The notes beneath the pieces were generated by a model. It was given only the letters and a program-made list of their open reading frames with translations, searched no databases and was not told the DNA's origin. Both the position numbers and the translations under genes were made by a program. 64,000 bases of DNA from Viridothelium virens (lineage: Eukaryota; Ascomycota; Dothideomycetes; Trypetheliales; Trypetheliaceae): NCBI GenBank assembly GCA_010094025.1, contig ML991846.1, forward strand, positions 62,001 through 126,000, in the 5' to 3' direction. Shown here in pieces: positions 46,111 through 57,542 of this stretch; the stretch's first letter is position 1, and each line of letters opens with the position of its first letter.

Positions 46111-46722
46111 GTATCTTGGTATTGTAACAACTACCATTACGGACTCATGAGTCGAGACATCTGCCCCGGGTGCATAGCATTTCTGGCAAAGGATTAATGC
46201 GTGGGTTTGAGTCTTATAGTCGTGACCTCGCAAAATTTGAGATCACACCTGCGAAAAGACCTGTCCTGATCCGCCCCGTTTGTTGATCAACGAAATGGGG
46301 ATTTCCCTTTCCAGAGGACTAAACTCTGATTTGGGGTCTCTGAGATGGAGAAGTGGAACATAGCTTTAGGTCATTCATAATATCAATAATAATTTTCCTC
46401 AGGATCATCGTGGACTCTTGTATCAATTCTTAGTCCACTGCCGGGCAGGGGCCTCTGCGAACATGTGATGATGACTTTCAAAAATGGAAAGCTGCAGCAG
46501 GACACGCATGGTTGCATGAATATCCACTCGGACATAGAAATCCTTCGCCGCAAAGGCCGAACGGAAGCGAAAGCGTTGGTGCGTTAGTGAGGTCCTTGCC
46601 GCGTCGCCTCCACGAGGTGATGCTTAATACCCGTGTAGACGTTTCAAACGCTTTTTGCAGCAGCTCGCCCGACGTCAGACATCTCCACGCGTCTCTATGC
46701 GTCTCAAACGCCGTGAAAGGTG
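46111..46722. other. Intergenic between CEF1 and WDR48 homologue
   Basis: This 612 bp holds the CEF1 3' region and the WDR48 promoter. A minus-strand frame at 46478-47104 overlaps WDR48 exons antisense and is not accepted. Confidence 0.5.
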
Positions 46723-49700
46723 ATGGCTCGAAAAGCCCGACAGCGCATAAGCTATGGTTAGTCCAAGTTCTGCAGCACCCTCCCCTTGCTTTCCTCCGCA
46801 TTAGGATTACTGGGTGACTGATTGCTCCCCCACTAGTTCTGCCCCTCGCGAATTCGGCTGGCGGCCACAGATTGGGTGTGAATGGCCTCGCGGTGGACAC
46901 TGAACAATCGATCCTGTAAGCAATTGGCGCAAACCCTATCGAGAGTCTGCTAAAATTGGCCGCAGCTACTCCGGTGGCCGGGATGGGGTAATATGCGCCT
47001 GGGACCTTAATTTCGATCTCCGTGATCCCTTCGAGTCTGCTCCGCAAAGCTCTCAAGCCAAACCTGCGACCACCTTTCGCCAGCAAGTACAGGCGCACAC
47101 GCACTGGATCAATGATATTGCCCTTGCGGATAATAACAATGCTCTCGTTTCAGTCTCCTCCGATATCACCGTCAAGGCATGGCGACCCAATGCTCAAGAT
47201 CCCACGCCCCCCCAGAGCATCGGCATTCATACGGATTATGTCAAACGCGTAGCTTCTCCAGGCAGACGCGCGAATTGGATAGCCTCGGGTGGGCTAGATA
47301 GGAAGATCTGTCTTTGGGACCTGAATGGCGCTGGGAAACAACTTGAGATTTCAGTAGGCGAAGAGGCCGAGGAGGTCAACAAGGAAAAAGGCTCTGTATA
47401 CGCGCTTGGAGTAACAGATTATCTACTCGCTAGTGGCGGCCCCGAAAGCATTGTTCGAGTATGGGATGCCAGGTCAGGGAAACGTGTTACCAAATTCGTG
47501 GGCCACACAGACAACATCCGGGATGTGCTAATCAACCAAGATGGAGATATGATCATGACAGCTTCGTCCGACCAGACGGTCAAAGTTTGGTCGATGACGG
47601 CCGGGCGATGCATGTATACCCTCACCATGCACGATGCGAGTGTTTGGTGCCTTTACTCTGATGATCCGCAACTTTCAGTCTTCTATTCCAGCGACAAATC
47701 TGGATTAGTTGCCAAAACAGACGTTCGGAATGCCGTCGAAATGGATGAGGGCCTCTCTGTGGCAGTTTGTCAAGAACATGAAGGTATCGGCAAACTGGTT
47801 GTAGGCGGCGATTATGTTTGGACTGCGACATCAAGCTCTAGCATCAATCGCTGGGCAGATGTTGATACAACCAATGCCGAAGTCCAATTACCTTCATCCT
47901 ACAGGATGCAGCGTTCCAGCATAGTAAAAACACGTTCACGATACCCATCTCCTCCACAATCCAATCAGCCAACTTCCAACGGCTCCACCCGGAATCAGAT
48001 TCCCTTTAAGAGTGTTCTCCGTCTTTCCAATACCGCGCCCTTTCCCACACCACAGCCTCCTCGCTTGGAAGAATCAGCCTTGAATGTCTCTCCTGGTGCT
48101 CGGAAGGCCTCTGAGGCAATGGTCGATTCTGAGCTACATTTCATCGAAGCTTTTCGTTCGTCGCCAGATGATACTATTGAAGGCCAGAATGGTCTCATCA
48201 AGCATATAATGCTGAACAACAGAAGATGGCTACTGACGCTTGACACTGCTGGTGAAGTTGTGATGTGGGACCTTGTCAAGGTATGTTGAAGCATGAACTC
48301 TTGGGAAAATCTTATGCTCATATTCTTTTTAGTGTGTTCCTGTAAAATCATTTGGAAAACGTCACCTTGAAGACGTTGCGCCAGAGGTCAATACGATGGA
48401 GTCGGTTGCTAACTGGTGTGCTGTTAACACCAGAACTGGGAGCGTGACTTGTGTACTGGAAGCCAATACCTGCTTTGACGCTGAAATGTACGCAGATGAG
48501 TTCGAAGACGCCGATATGATGGAATTTCGGGAAGATCAAAGAAGTAAGTCTTCGGCAGCTCAATTCTTATCATAGTCATATCCTCATCCCAGCATGCTGA
48601 TGCTTCTCAGTCAACCTCGGAAAATGGGTCCTGAGATATCTTTTCTCCAACCTGATTGATGAAGAGATTAAGAGGGATGAAGATTATCGCAGAAAATTGC
48701 TATCTGAGAAAAAGCAGACTTTTCAGCGCAAGAATGCACCCACAAGCATCGAACTCCCCGAGACAAATGCGAATGGCTGGGCAGCCGACTCAAAGTCCCC
48801 TACGTCCAATAAGACTCCCCGCGCTAGTAACAGTATTTATCCTTCTGCGATGACTCCGGGCCTCACGATTGGAGTCGTCACACCCTCTGCAGCACCTGGC
48901 TCTCCACAAGTCAACCGTTTTTCGACAAACGCAGAGGAGAACTCGCGGTTGGAAAAGACTATGTCTCACGTGAGTCAGCCAAGAGCTTCTCACGATAAGT
49001 CAGGCGACTATTTCTCGGCTGTCGACACCACTCAGAATGGAATTTCGTCTCCTATCGAAACCGGTAACAAGGCACCAGCCACACCCGGTGCTACACAGCA
49101 CCAAGAAGATACGGCAGCATTACAATCACCAACTGATTCAGATAAAGATGGCCAAACCAAGGAAGGCGTATTTGGAAAGAAGTTTCGGCTGCCATTTGGG
49201 AAGAAGAAGAAAGACCAGGTCGAGAATAAGCCCGCCGTTGTTGATGAGAAATCAGAAGACTCCGATACAAAATCAAATAAGACGGATGAGCGAGTCGTTG
49301 AGGACAATTTCTTTGGTGTCGTCCAACGCTTACGCCACGGGTATGATGATGAAATCTCTGCGACTACCAATGGTGTTGAAACAGGAATAACCCCAAGCTT
49401 ACCCAATGATACCCCGGTGCTGAAACCTCCCATGAACACCACGATACTTATTCAAGAAGAGCGGCCAGAAGCTGGAGGGGTGGCAGATCTCTTCGAAGGC
49501 ACAGTAGGTTCAGTCGGTACACAAGCAGATATTATTGAAAAGACTGCACCTATGTGGCTTGGCAATGTGTTGTTGCGGGTAAACAATTCGATGGTCTTGT
49601 TCTTTGGCAGAGACGCTGATCGAGACACAGAATGAAACACCTTTGAAAGACATTGCCAAACTCGCTTTTGTCCTGGAACCATATCAGAATCTTCTTCCCG

Positions 49701-50157
49701 CGGTCTCTGGTGAAGGGTAAGTATACGCTACACTCCGATTTTTCAGTATGCTAACTGACGCCCCCCTTAGGAATAATCGCTTAAACGCGAACCGAATGCT
49801 TCGCGCTAAGAAAGTTATGGCGTACGTTGCTGAACGCATTGAGCCTCACCCGGAGAATCCTCTGTCAGACGCCTTGAAGCCTGAGGACTATCTTGAGCTT
49901 TACTGCCATGGTCAAGTTAGTCAGCCTTAGGAACCAAATGCCGTTTTAACAATGTTCGCTAACAGAGTTTCATCTAGTCAATACCACCCACCATGACGCT
50001 CGCCACCATCAAAGCACATGTTTGGCGGACAGGTGGTGACATGGTGCTTCAGTATAAAGCAAATGGCCGGAAGGAAATTCTACACGCTCCCCTTGCCACG
50101 GCAGGTAACAGCACAGTACCTGAGCAAAAGTCTGGTGAGGCCAACAGCTCCGGCTAG
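46723..50157 (+). CDS. WD-repeat protein, WDR48/UAF1 type
   Basis: Eight exons (46723-46756, 46837-46915, 46966-48280, 48333-48543, 48611-49578, 49631-49716, 49771-49915, 49978-50157) give 1005 residues with all phases matching. The first two exons encode [20 protein letters not shown] and [16 protein letters not shown]40 units follow: [64 protein letters not shown] and [13 protein letters not shown]. After a Ser/Thr/Pro-rich linker, exons 5-8 hold the C-terminal DUF3337 region ([42 protein letters not shown]). WDR48/UAF1 and fission yeast Bun107 activate ubiquitin-specific proteases, so a deubiquitinase cofactor role is likely. Which protease it serves here is unknown. Confidence 0.9.
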
Positions 50158-50331
50158 TGATTCTGACCTTGGTCTTCTGATTACACATTTGTACAATATT
50201 TGCTTCTTGTATGACCTGATATACCCTTCTAAGTACTGAATGGAGAAGAGTTCGAATTTCCGAACACCGTCGCTTGAAGTCAAATGGTCTTTCTAGTCAT
50301 CCAAACACCATAATACACATTTCTAGTGAAA

Positions 50332-51439
50332 TCACAGTCCGCCATCCAATGCATTGCATGCCCACTGATAACTCCCCAAAAAAATGGCTCCACCGGCACT
50401 AATCCACACCACCCTTGGTCCTATCCCCGCCCAAAACGCTCGCGGTCCACTCTCTCTCAATATCCTCCCCGTCATGACCAACATCCCACTCCTCTCTCTC
50501 GCCAGCATCAACCTCGTCTTCAGCACATCCAACGGCGTCGTCACCGCCGCCGCCACCGCCCCACTCACCGACCCAAACACCGCGCTCTCCAACCCCGACA
50601 CCTCCACCTTCCCCCCTGCACCCACCCCACCGCCTCCCCCTCCCATCCCCCACATCCCCACCCCCGGCTGCCTCACTCGCCACTGCTTCAGCGCCTCCCA
50701 CAGCGGAAACTGAATCACCGTAAACGGCACCTCGCGCAATACCGTCACGCCCCACCCGCGATACAGCTCGCGCCGCATCCGCATCCAACCGCCCTCTTCC
50801 GCGCGGCGCAGCGCCAGGATGTCACGCAGCGCCGCCCACGATCCGCGGAACTGCGAGGCTTGCGCGCGCTGCTTGATGACTTCGGTGGGGACGCGCACGG
50901 CGCAGGCGGCGACTTCGCCGAGGGTGGCGGCGGCCATGTGGGCGAGGGGGTCGCGCAATGCGGAATTGTGGATGGGCCCGGCGCGAGAAGGCGACGAAGA
51001 GGAGGAGGAGGAGGGAGAGAGGAAGGCTAGTGGCGACGGGGAGAGCAGCCAGGACTTGGTGGCTTCGTAGGTGATGAAGAAGAGGGCGGCGCCCGGGGCG
51101 GAGCCGATGAGCGCAGAGCCGACGCCGGCGTAGATGCCGCGGAAGCCGCCGGAGGGGTAGAAGCCAGAGGCGGATTGGAGCCGGGTTTTGAGGGTGTCGA
51201 TGGGATGGAGGGAGAGGTCGACGGTGGTGCCTGCGATGCCGCCTGCCTGGGGAGGGTTAGATTGGATTTGTTGGGGAGGTGGATGGGAGGAGGAGATGGG
51301 GAGTGAGGATTCGTAGATCGAAGGAGTGGAATTTGTGCCGAGTCAGGATTGAGGTAATGAATATAATTAAGAGACGGGAACTTACAATGAGAGACCGGAG
51401 GTAGGGAGAATCGATGGCGGGTTGAGAAGTCAGCACCAT
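50332..51439 (-). CDS. PET8: Mitochondrial S-adenosylmethionine carrier
   Basis: Two exons (51386-51439 and 50332-51246) give 322 residues. It belongs to the mitochondrial carrier family, with three signatures: HPIDTLKTRLQSA in the first repeat, VPTEVIKQRAQ in the second and TPLDVLKTRLMLA in the third. GGFRGIYAGVGSALIGSAPG, ATLGEVAACAVRVPTEVI and VLREVPFTVIQFPLWE are characteristic of SAMC/Pet8, which brings S-adenosylmethionine into the matrix in exchange for S-adenosylhomocysteine. Two low-complexity inserts make it about 40 residues longer than the yeast protein: a poly-Ser run after repeat 1 and a Gly-rich run after repeat 2. The second exon is GC-rich and has no in-frame ATG near its start, so the first exon is needed. 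Confidence 0.9.
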
Positions 51440-51750
51440 ATTTTATCGGCTTCCTGCAGCTCAAGCCGCGAGTCTGTAGCATTCGTTATATTCCGGAATA
51501 CGTCATTTCTCCCTCTTCATCCCTGCGAAGCATTCGGATGCGAGTTGAAGCTATGTGCAATAGAAAGAACATTGCTCAAGGACTTCGGAAGGAGCACCAG
51601 AGGTGCGAAAGGTATGACGACAATGGATAATAAACCGAGGCGGAACATTTTTCCGCGTGGCGCGTCATCTTGCGCTCGCGTCAAGCTTCGTGCTCCATAC
51701 TCCCTTTTGAAGCTCGGAAAAACGCGAAAAGTAATGCATTGGGTAGACTC
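51440..51750. promoter_or_regulatory. Divergent spacer, SAM carrier / TilS-like
   Basis: This 311 bp lies between two opposite genes and must contain both promoters. No motif is recognised. Confidence 0.45.
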
Positions 51751-53696
51751 ATGAGGACATCAGTATCTCTATTGACGCAGCCAATTCGATATCGAGACTT
51801 TGCGAACGTCCTTCGCTCACAACTGAATTTAGTATGGCGGCCCTCATCGCCAACTCGTCATTTGGGTAGGTTTCGTCTTATATAACGAGAAAAATCGACT
51901 TTTTACTGATGGTGGATACAATCACAAGGGCTGGCGGTGAGTGGAGGAGTCGACTCAATGGCACTGGCAACGCTATATCAGGAATACGCTGCAAAAGAGC
52001 GTTATTTCGAACTCAAATGTACCGCTTTTGTACTCGATCATGGTGCCCGTAAAGGAAGCACCGAGGAAGCGCGGCAAGTGGCAGCGTATCTTATCTCTAA
52101 AGGTACTGTGCACTCCTCGGTCCTCCATTTGCTACTAACTTATCCTGTCATGCAGGTCTCGATACCAAGCTCCTAACTCTCACATGGCCTCAGAATGTCG
52201 TGCCTTGTGAGCTTCCAAACTTTGAAACGCAAGCCAGAAGACTTAGGTATCAAGTCTTGGCCAATGCATGCTCCCGTCACTATATCCGCGCCCTCCTTTT
52301 GGCTCACCACAGAGATGACCAGGCCGAGACAGTACTCACAAGGCTGACGAATGGCTACAATGGCAATGGGCTTCGGGGCATGGTCCCCGTCTCTGACGTG
52401 CCATATTGCGAAGGTATCTACGGAGCTTATCAGAGTGGACAGCCAACCGACATTGAACCTCAGACCGGAGGATCAGCAGCGGGTACATATAGGCGAGCTA
52501 TTGCGGTGAGCGGCATCGAAAGCGGGGGCGTGAAGATCTGTAGACCGCTCTTATCGTTTAGTAAGGACCAACTGATTGCCACCTGTAAGGAAAGGGGTAT
52601 TAGGTGGTTTGAGGATGAAACAAACCAGGACAGGACATTGACGGTGCGGAATGCCGTGCGACATTTGATTCGAACCGATGCCCTGCCCTCGGCACTGAGG
52701 ACGAAATCACTGCTTGCAGTGGCCGCCAAGGTTGACGGACGTGTGCAAACACGGGAGGGAAGAGTTGACACTGTATTTGAAAATAGCGAATACCGACTGG
52801 ATGTTCAAACGGGCCGCCTCGTGATACAACGCCTTCCAAGTCTGAGATCTTCCTTTGATGCACACGGCCATCAACTCCGAGCAGAACTCATTGACGCACG
52901 GAAAGGGTACCTTCGACACAACGCCATCCGACTTCTGCGCCGCCTCATTTCGCTAGTCACCCCACTGGTTTCTGTATCGCTGAAAGATCTCGAACGTCCC
53001 CTCGACTTGATGTTTCCCGAGCTTGCGGACGAGGAATCGGACCTTCTCCACCAGAAAAGCTGGACTGTGGCTGGAGTGATGGGTACTAAATTCTGGGATA
53101 GGGGGGTATCCGAGGATTCAGCACCCCAATGGGTTCTAGGTCGGCAGCCCCTGAGCCCGGCACATCGCGAAATGTACACCCTGAAGCCACCTCTTGAAAA
53201 ACTCAATCCGGCTAAAGGACAAATCAGTCAGTTGCAGAGAAGCGAATACGTTCTGTGGGATGGCCGGTACTGGATACGCCTGATGGGTCAAGGGCTAGAC
53301 AGGTACGAGATCCAACCTTTCATCCTACGAGATCGAGAGGCGTATCTGCGCAAACTTCCCGAACCTCGTCAGAAGTGGTTGGCTGAGGCCCTACGATCTT
53401 ATCCTAAGGCAATGATCCCAATGGTCTTACCAGCTATCGTCAAAGTTTCAGGTCAGGCAGACGGCCAAGAAACTCGTGAGATCGTGGCGCTTCCGACCTT
53501 GGGCTCCCGCCTACCGACGGAGAGTATTCGATGGTATTGTCACTATAAGCACATCGATCTTGGGCACAGAGGAGTGGATGCCTTGGATCCGCCCTCCGTA
53601 CTGGCACCTTCCCGTATCTCGCCATTGTGGGAGAACAATAGCACAGAAACTTCGGGTGTAAATTATAGTCCTATCTTCAAGGGCAACGATTCATAG
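51751..53696 (+). CDS. tRNA(Ile)-lysidine synthetase-like protein (TilS type)
   Basis: Three exons (51751-51865, 51929-52102, 52156-53696) give 609 residues. The PP-loop ATP-pyrophosphatase motif is LAVSGGVDSMALA at about 40-52. FVLDHGARKGSTEEA, QARRLRYQVLANAC, ALLLAHHRDDQAETVLTRL and RWFEDETNQDRTLTVRNAVR are the TilS signatures. TilS converts the wobble cytidine of tRNA-Ile(CAU) to lysidine, a bacterial and organellar reaction. A fungal homologue should act in mitochondria. The first 36 residues (basic, Leu/Ser-rich, no Glu) suit a presequence. The C-terminal 300 residues are less conserved. An upstream in-frame ATG at 51670 would add 27 residues. The stop codon region overlaps the convergent RING gene. 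Confidence 0.88.
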
Positions 53697-55241
53697 CTTT
53701 GTCTCCTGCCGGACGGAATCGCTCAATCGCCTCACAACCCCTGGTCCAGCGCTTGAGCCAGCAGCCGAAGCTGCCGTAGCTCCCTGTTGTTGGACTCCTT
53801 GTCGCTGTTGTTGCATTCTCGCGCTCACAAGCCAATGCAATTGCACTCTGAGGCCGTTGATAGCCGCGTTTGCATGAGCCATATCTTCTCGTGCGCGCAA
53901 ACCATCATTGGTAATCATCATGCTGTGTCTGGAGTCCAGATCTGCGACGGAAGCAGAGACGCGGGCGATATCTTCGCGGAGAGATTCAATGAGGGAGAGC
54001 AAGGGTGCGGTGGGATCGCTTGACGTGGCGTGTAAATTAGAATCGGTGGAGTGATCCCCCGCAATGTCGGTTTGACTTGAAGCGGCGTCGGAATTTTGTA
54101 CATTATCCTCGGTTGAAGAATGCTCTCGACCGTGCGTTCCGGATGCGGTCGGTGTACTATAGAGCATATCTTGTATAGAATTCAGTCCTCCCTCAAGTAT
54201 ATTATACTTCCGTTGTAGCAGATCGTGTGATGTTTGCAGTTCATCTTGTCGCCGCTTCTGAGCCTCCAAGAATGGTGTTAGAGTAGCCAAGGGACATGTT
54301 CGCTTGTGTTTCTCCAGCTCTTCTCGCTTTGCTGTGATGTCGCAACCGTAAGAAGCTCCCGAGCAAGACCGGATAGCCTGGAGGCATTCATTCGAAGTAT
54401 GATCTTCACAGTCCCTTCTCAACACCTCTATTCCGCAGTCCGGGCACATTCTGGTACTCCTTGTACACTCCTTATCCCAGTGGGTGCGTAAGTCTCTCTT
54501 GACAACCTCCTCTCCACAGTCCTCACACACGACCTGAAAATGCGTGCATCCCTCTCCAAGATCCTTCCTTAGCACCATCCCATCACACTCTTCCCCTGGA
54601 CACTCCACCTCCACCCACCCACAATACCTCTCCACATGATCCCGCACCTCCCCCCTCGCCATCACGCTCCCACACCCATCCTCCTCTCCCACCATCCGAT
54701 CTCTCCCCCTCCTCTTCCTCCCCGCATACGGACATCGCACCCTCAACTCCTCCAACATCGCCACCACCACCCGACTCACCCCCCTCCCATTCGGCAGCAC
54801 GCTCCCCGTCCCCACCCTTGCCCGACACTGCGGACACGACTTCAGCCGCCCTGCTTGCGCCGCCCAGGTCTGCGCGATGCACGACCCGCAGAAGATGTGC
54901 TCGCACGAGAGCTGCGTTGGCTCGACGAAGGGCGAGTGGCAGATGGGGCAGATGAGGTTGGGGTCGCAGGGGTGGAGGAGGTCGAGGGCGCGGAAGTCGA
55001 GGGAGGGGTCGCGGTGGGGGCGATGGCCGCGGTTTTTGGAGGTCTCGTTGGTGGTGGAGGATGTGGATGTGGAGGGCGGAGAAGGGAAGGTTCTGTTATT
55101 GGTGGTGGTAGAGGAAGGGCTGGGTTCGAGAGAGGGCATGCTGCCGCGGAGGGAGGCAAAGGTGGACATTGAGGCGCTGCGGTTGCGGGCAAAGTTGGAC
55201 CAATTGGTACGGCTCGGCGGAGAGCTACCGTCATCCTCCAT
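53691..55241 (-). CDS. RING finger and TRAF-type zinc finger protein
   Basis: A single exon of 516 residues. After a Ser/Thr/Pro-rich first 80 residues comes a C3HC4 RING: CPICHSPFVEPTQLSCEHIF, CGSC, then CPQC. This is followed by TRAF-type zinc fingers: VRCPYAG, ERYCGWVEVECPGEECDGMV, CEDCGEEVVKRDLRTHWDKE, CPDCGIEVLRRDCEDHTSNE and a final C-x-C...HKRTCP. A coiled-coil region (EAQKRRQDELQTSHDLLQRK) and a weakly structured Ser-rich tail follow. The layout is that of a TRAF-like E3 ubiquitin ligase; the substrate is not predictable. Its last six bases overlap the end of the TilS-like gene on the other strand. The RING-encoding part is strongly GC-rich. Confidence 0.88.
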   Translation of the reverse strand: MEDDGSSPPSRTNWSNFARNRSASMSTFASLRGSMPSLEPSPSSTTTNNRTFPSPPSTSTSSTTNETSKNRGHRPHRDPSLDFRALDLLHPCDPNLICPICHSPFVEPTQLSCEHIFCGSCIAQTWAAQAGRLKSCPQCRARVGTGSVLPNGRGVSRVVVAMLEELRVRCPYAGRKRRGRDRMVGEEDGCGSVMARGEVRDHVERYCGWVEVECPGEECDGMVLRKDLGEGCTHFQVVCEDCGEEVVKRDLRTHWDKECTRSTRMCPDCGIEVLRRDCEDHTSNECLQAIRSCSGASYGCDITAKREELEKHKRTCPLATLTPFLEAQKRRQDELQTSHDLLQRKYNILEGGLNSIQDMLYSTPTASGTHGREHSSTEDNVQNSDAASSQTDIAGDHSTDSNLHATSSDPTAPLLSLIESLREDIARVSASVADLDSRHSMMITNDGLRAREDMAHANAAINGLRVQLHWLVSARMQQQRQGVQQQGATAASAAGSSAGPGVVRRLSDSVRQETKL

Positions 55242-56208
55242 GGTTGTTGTTTGGAGGTGGGTGAAGCTTGGTGACCATGCGGATGGGACGGAAGATGTGG
55301 TTTCTAGAAGTTGGAGATGCTCGACTGCTGGTATGAGTTGCTGTCCGCGAGGGAGCTCAAACGGCGACTCTTCAAACTCAATTGGATCTGGAAGTTACAC
55401 AGGCCCCAAGGTTTCAATGAAATTCATGGACGTGAAGTCTGCCTGTCTCGTAAGAAGGTACCTCTGCAGTTGGGCCGCAGCGGGAGATGCACAACTACGG
55501 AGGGGTCGGTCGGCGGAGGAGCGCGAGTGGTCCGGTCCGCCATTTTTAGTGTATGCAAAAACGGGCAGAATTCCGCATGAGATTCTTCTAATATTAGAAG
55601 TACCTACTCTAGACCACTTGATCTATGGAGGCTTGCGGCGCGCAGAACACATAAATTATTGGTACTCCGTACAATTTTATTGGTGAAGGATTGCAGACAC
55701 CACCAAAATTACCATCAAATTACCGAGATTGAGTCTCACCCATAATATACTCCAAGCTGAATGAATTTGTATCTTTCAGCTTCTATAATGAACTTAGCAG
55801 CAGATGACATCTCTTTACAGCGAGAGAAAATTGCAAACTCGAGCATTGAGACTAACTTCAATGCCATTAACTTCAGCATAGTCCAATAGAAAAAGGTATT
55901 CGCTGTTGACGAAATCCTCCCATCAATTTTGAATACGCTCATTGGTTGCTGCAGCGGGGCGGATTACGTGCATCCTCGCATCCTCTCCAACATGACACCT
56001 GAACTTGTACCTTTATGCACATGCTGGCCGTAACCCGCCGAAACAAAGCTGATCGACCTCCTGGCCACGATCTTTCACTCCCTTCCTTTCCACTACTACG
56101 GATCTGAACAAGTCTACATCACCCTGGGCACGACCTCTTAACCGGCAACCTGGATCGTCTTACCACGACCTCTTTCATTCAGTACGGCTTGGTGCTCGTT
56201 CTGAAACA
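55242..56208. other. Intergenic between RING gene and SYN8-like gene
   Basis: This 967 bp divergent spacer must carry both promoters. A plus-strand frame (54877-55686) extends from RING antisense into it and is rejected. The middle is AT-rich. No repeat or RNA is seen. Confidence 0.5.
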
Positions 56209-57158
56209 ATGTCGTCTACAAACCCTTCGCAGCTGCTCTTGCTAGCCGATCACATCAAGCTATCGATCCTGGAACGGCAAAGAGCTCAATCCCTGAATCT
56301 CGAAGGTGATCAACAAGATGGACATATCTCAAGATCTCTCGAAACGCTTCGAGAAGGCATCGAATCCCTAGAGCGAGAACAAGGTGACCTTGGTAGCTCC
56401 GACAACGCGTACCTCCCCCTCCCATTGTCTTTCTCTCCGTCGCTCGACATCTGACCATCTCCAGCTCTCAAGTCTCCTCCCTCCGCACCCAATACCTCGA
56501 CCTCCAATCTCAATTCCAAGGCTGGCCCACCACCACCCCAAGCAACACCATCACCTCTCCAAACGACCCATCCCTCAGCTCCGACTTCACCGCCGCCCAA
56601 CGCACCGCCCCCAAAACCAGCGCCTCGAAACGGCACCACCACCCACGCACCTCCTCCCTAAAACGCACCTCACACCACCGCACCTCATCCCCCCTCCCCA
56701 AATCCGTCCGGTTCACCGACTCCCCCCCCTCACACACCCCGTCCTCGACCTCCTCGTCGAACTCCTCCTCCCCAGACCGCGCACGCGCCGCACTCTTCCC
56801 CTACCACGACGACCCATCGGCCTCTGACCCGCCCGCGCCCGACCAGTCGGATCTGTCGAACCAGCAGATCCACGCGTACCACAGCCGGGTGCTGGCGGAG
56901 CAGGACGCGCAGCTGGACACGCTGGGCGCGAGCATCGGGCGGCAGCGTGAGCTGAGCATTCAGATTGGGGATGAGTTAGAGGGCCACGTCGCGCTGTTGG
57001 ATGAGGTCGAGGAGGGCGTCGATCGGCATCAGGGCCAGCTGGATAGGGCGAGGCGGAGGCTTGGGGGGGTGGCGAGGAGGGCGAGGGAGAATTGGGGGAT
57101 GACGATTATTGGGATTTTGATTGTGGTGTTGGTGCTGTTGATTATTATTTTGAAGTGA
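56209..57158 (+). CDS. SYN8-type Qc-SNARE
   Basis: Two exons (56209-56408 and 56465-57158, intron 56 bp) give 297 residues. The N-terminal part is helical: LLLLADHIKLSILERQRAQS and LETLREGIESLEREQ. A Ser/Thr/Pro-rich linker in the middle is unusually long. The t-SNARE motif spans about 220-280: HSRVLAEQDAQLDTLGASIG, RQRELSIQIGDELEGHVALL (central Q layer in SIQIG) and DEVEEGVDRHQGQLDRARRR. A C-terminal anchor, MTIIGILIVVLVLLIIILK, is the last thing in the protein. Syn8 homologues act in endosomal membrane fusion. Position of the Q layer and the C-terminal anchor fit SYN8/syntaxin-8; other Qc-SNAREs such as Tlg1 remain possible. Confidence 0.85.
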
Positions 57159-57542
57159 GGGTGGGACCAGGGGGATTTGGTCTTGTTTTGAGAAAGGGTT
57201 CTGAGGTGAGGCAGTTCTGAGGATGCCGTTTCTCTCAGCACCTACAGGTGGAGCTGAGAAAAGGAGTTACTGGGAAGGTCGTGAAGCGGTGTTCGGACGT
57301 GGTCGACGGGTCTTGCTGTACTGTATACACGTTGGTGGCAGAGTCTTGCATGGGCAATCTGTTCTGCGCATGTAGAAGGTATTTTCTTTTTATGGACTTG
57401 TACATAGTCTAGCAGTGCGTACCAACGCTACTGTTTCTATCGGCATCTAGAATAGCATGGCTCCTTGCTACAACGAGAATGAAAATCTTCTTGATTGCTG
57501 GGTATCTTGTATTGATAGGAAGCTTGACGGAATTTTGACGAG
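57159..57542. other. Convergent 3' spacer
   Basis: This 384 bp lies between two converging genes. Nothing beyond probable 3' UTRs is seen. Confidence 0.5.

Noticed and set aside
54636-55172. Long plus-strand frames opposite the RING gene
   Set aside because: Antisense by-products of a GC-rich coding region; His/Pro- and Gly/Glu-rich with no domain.
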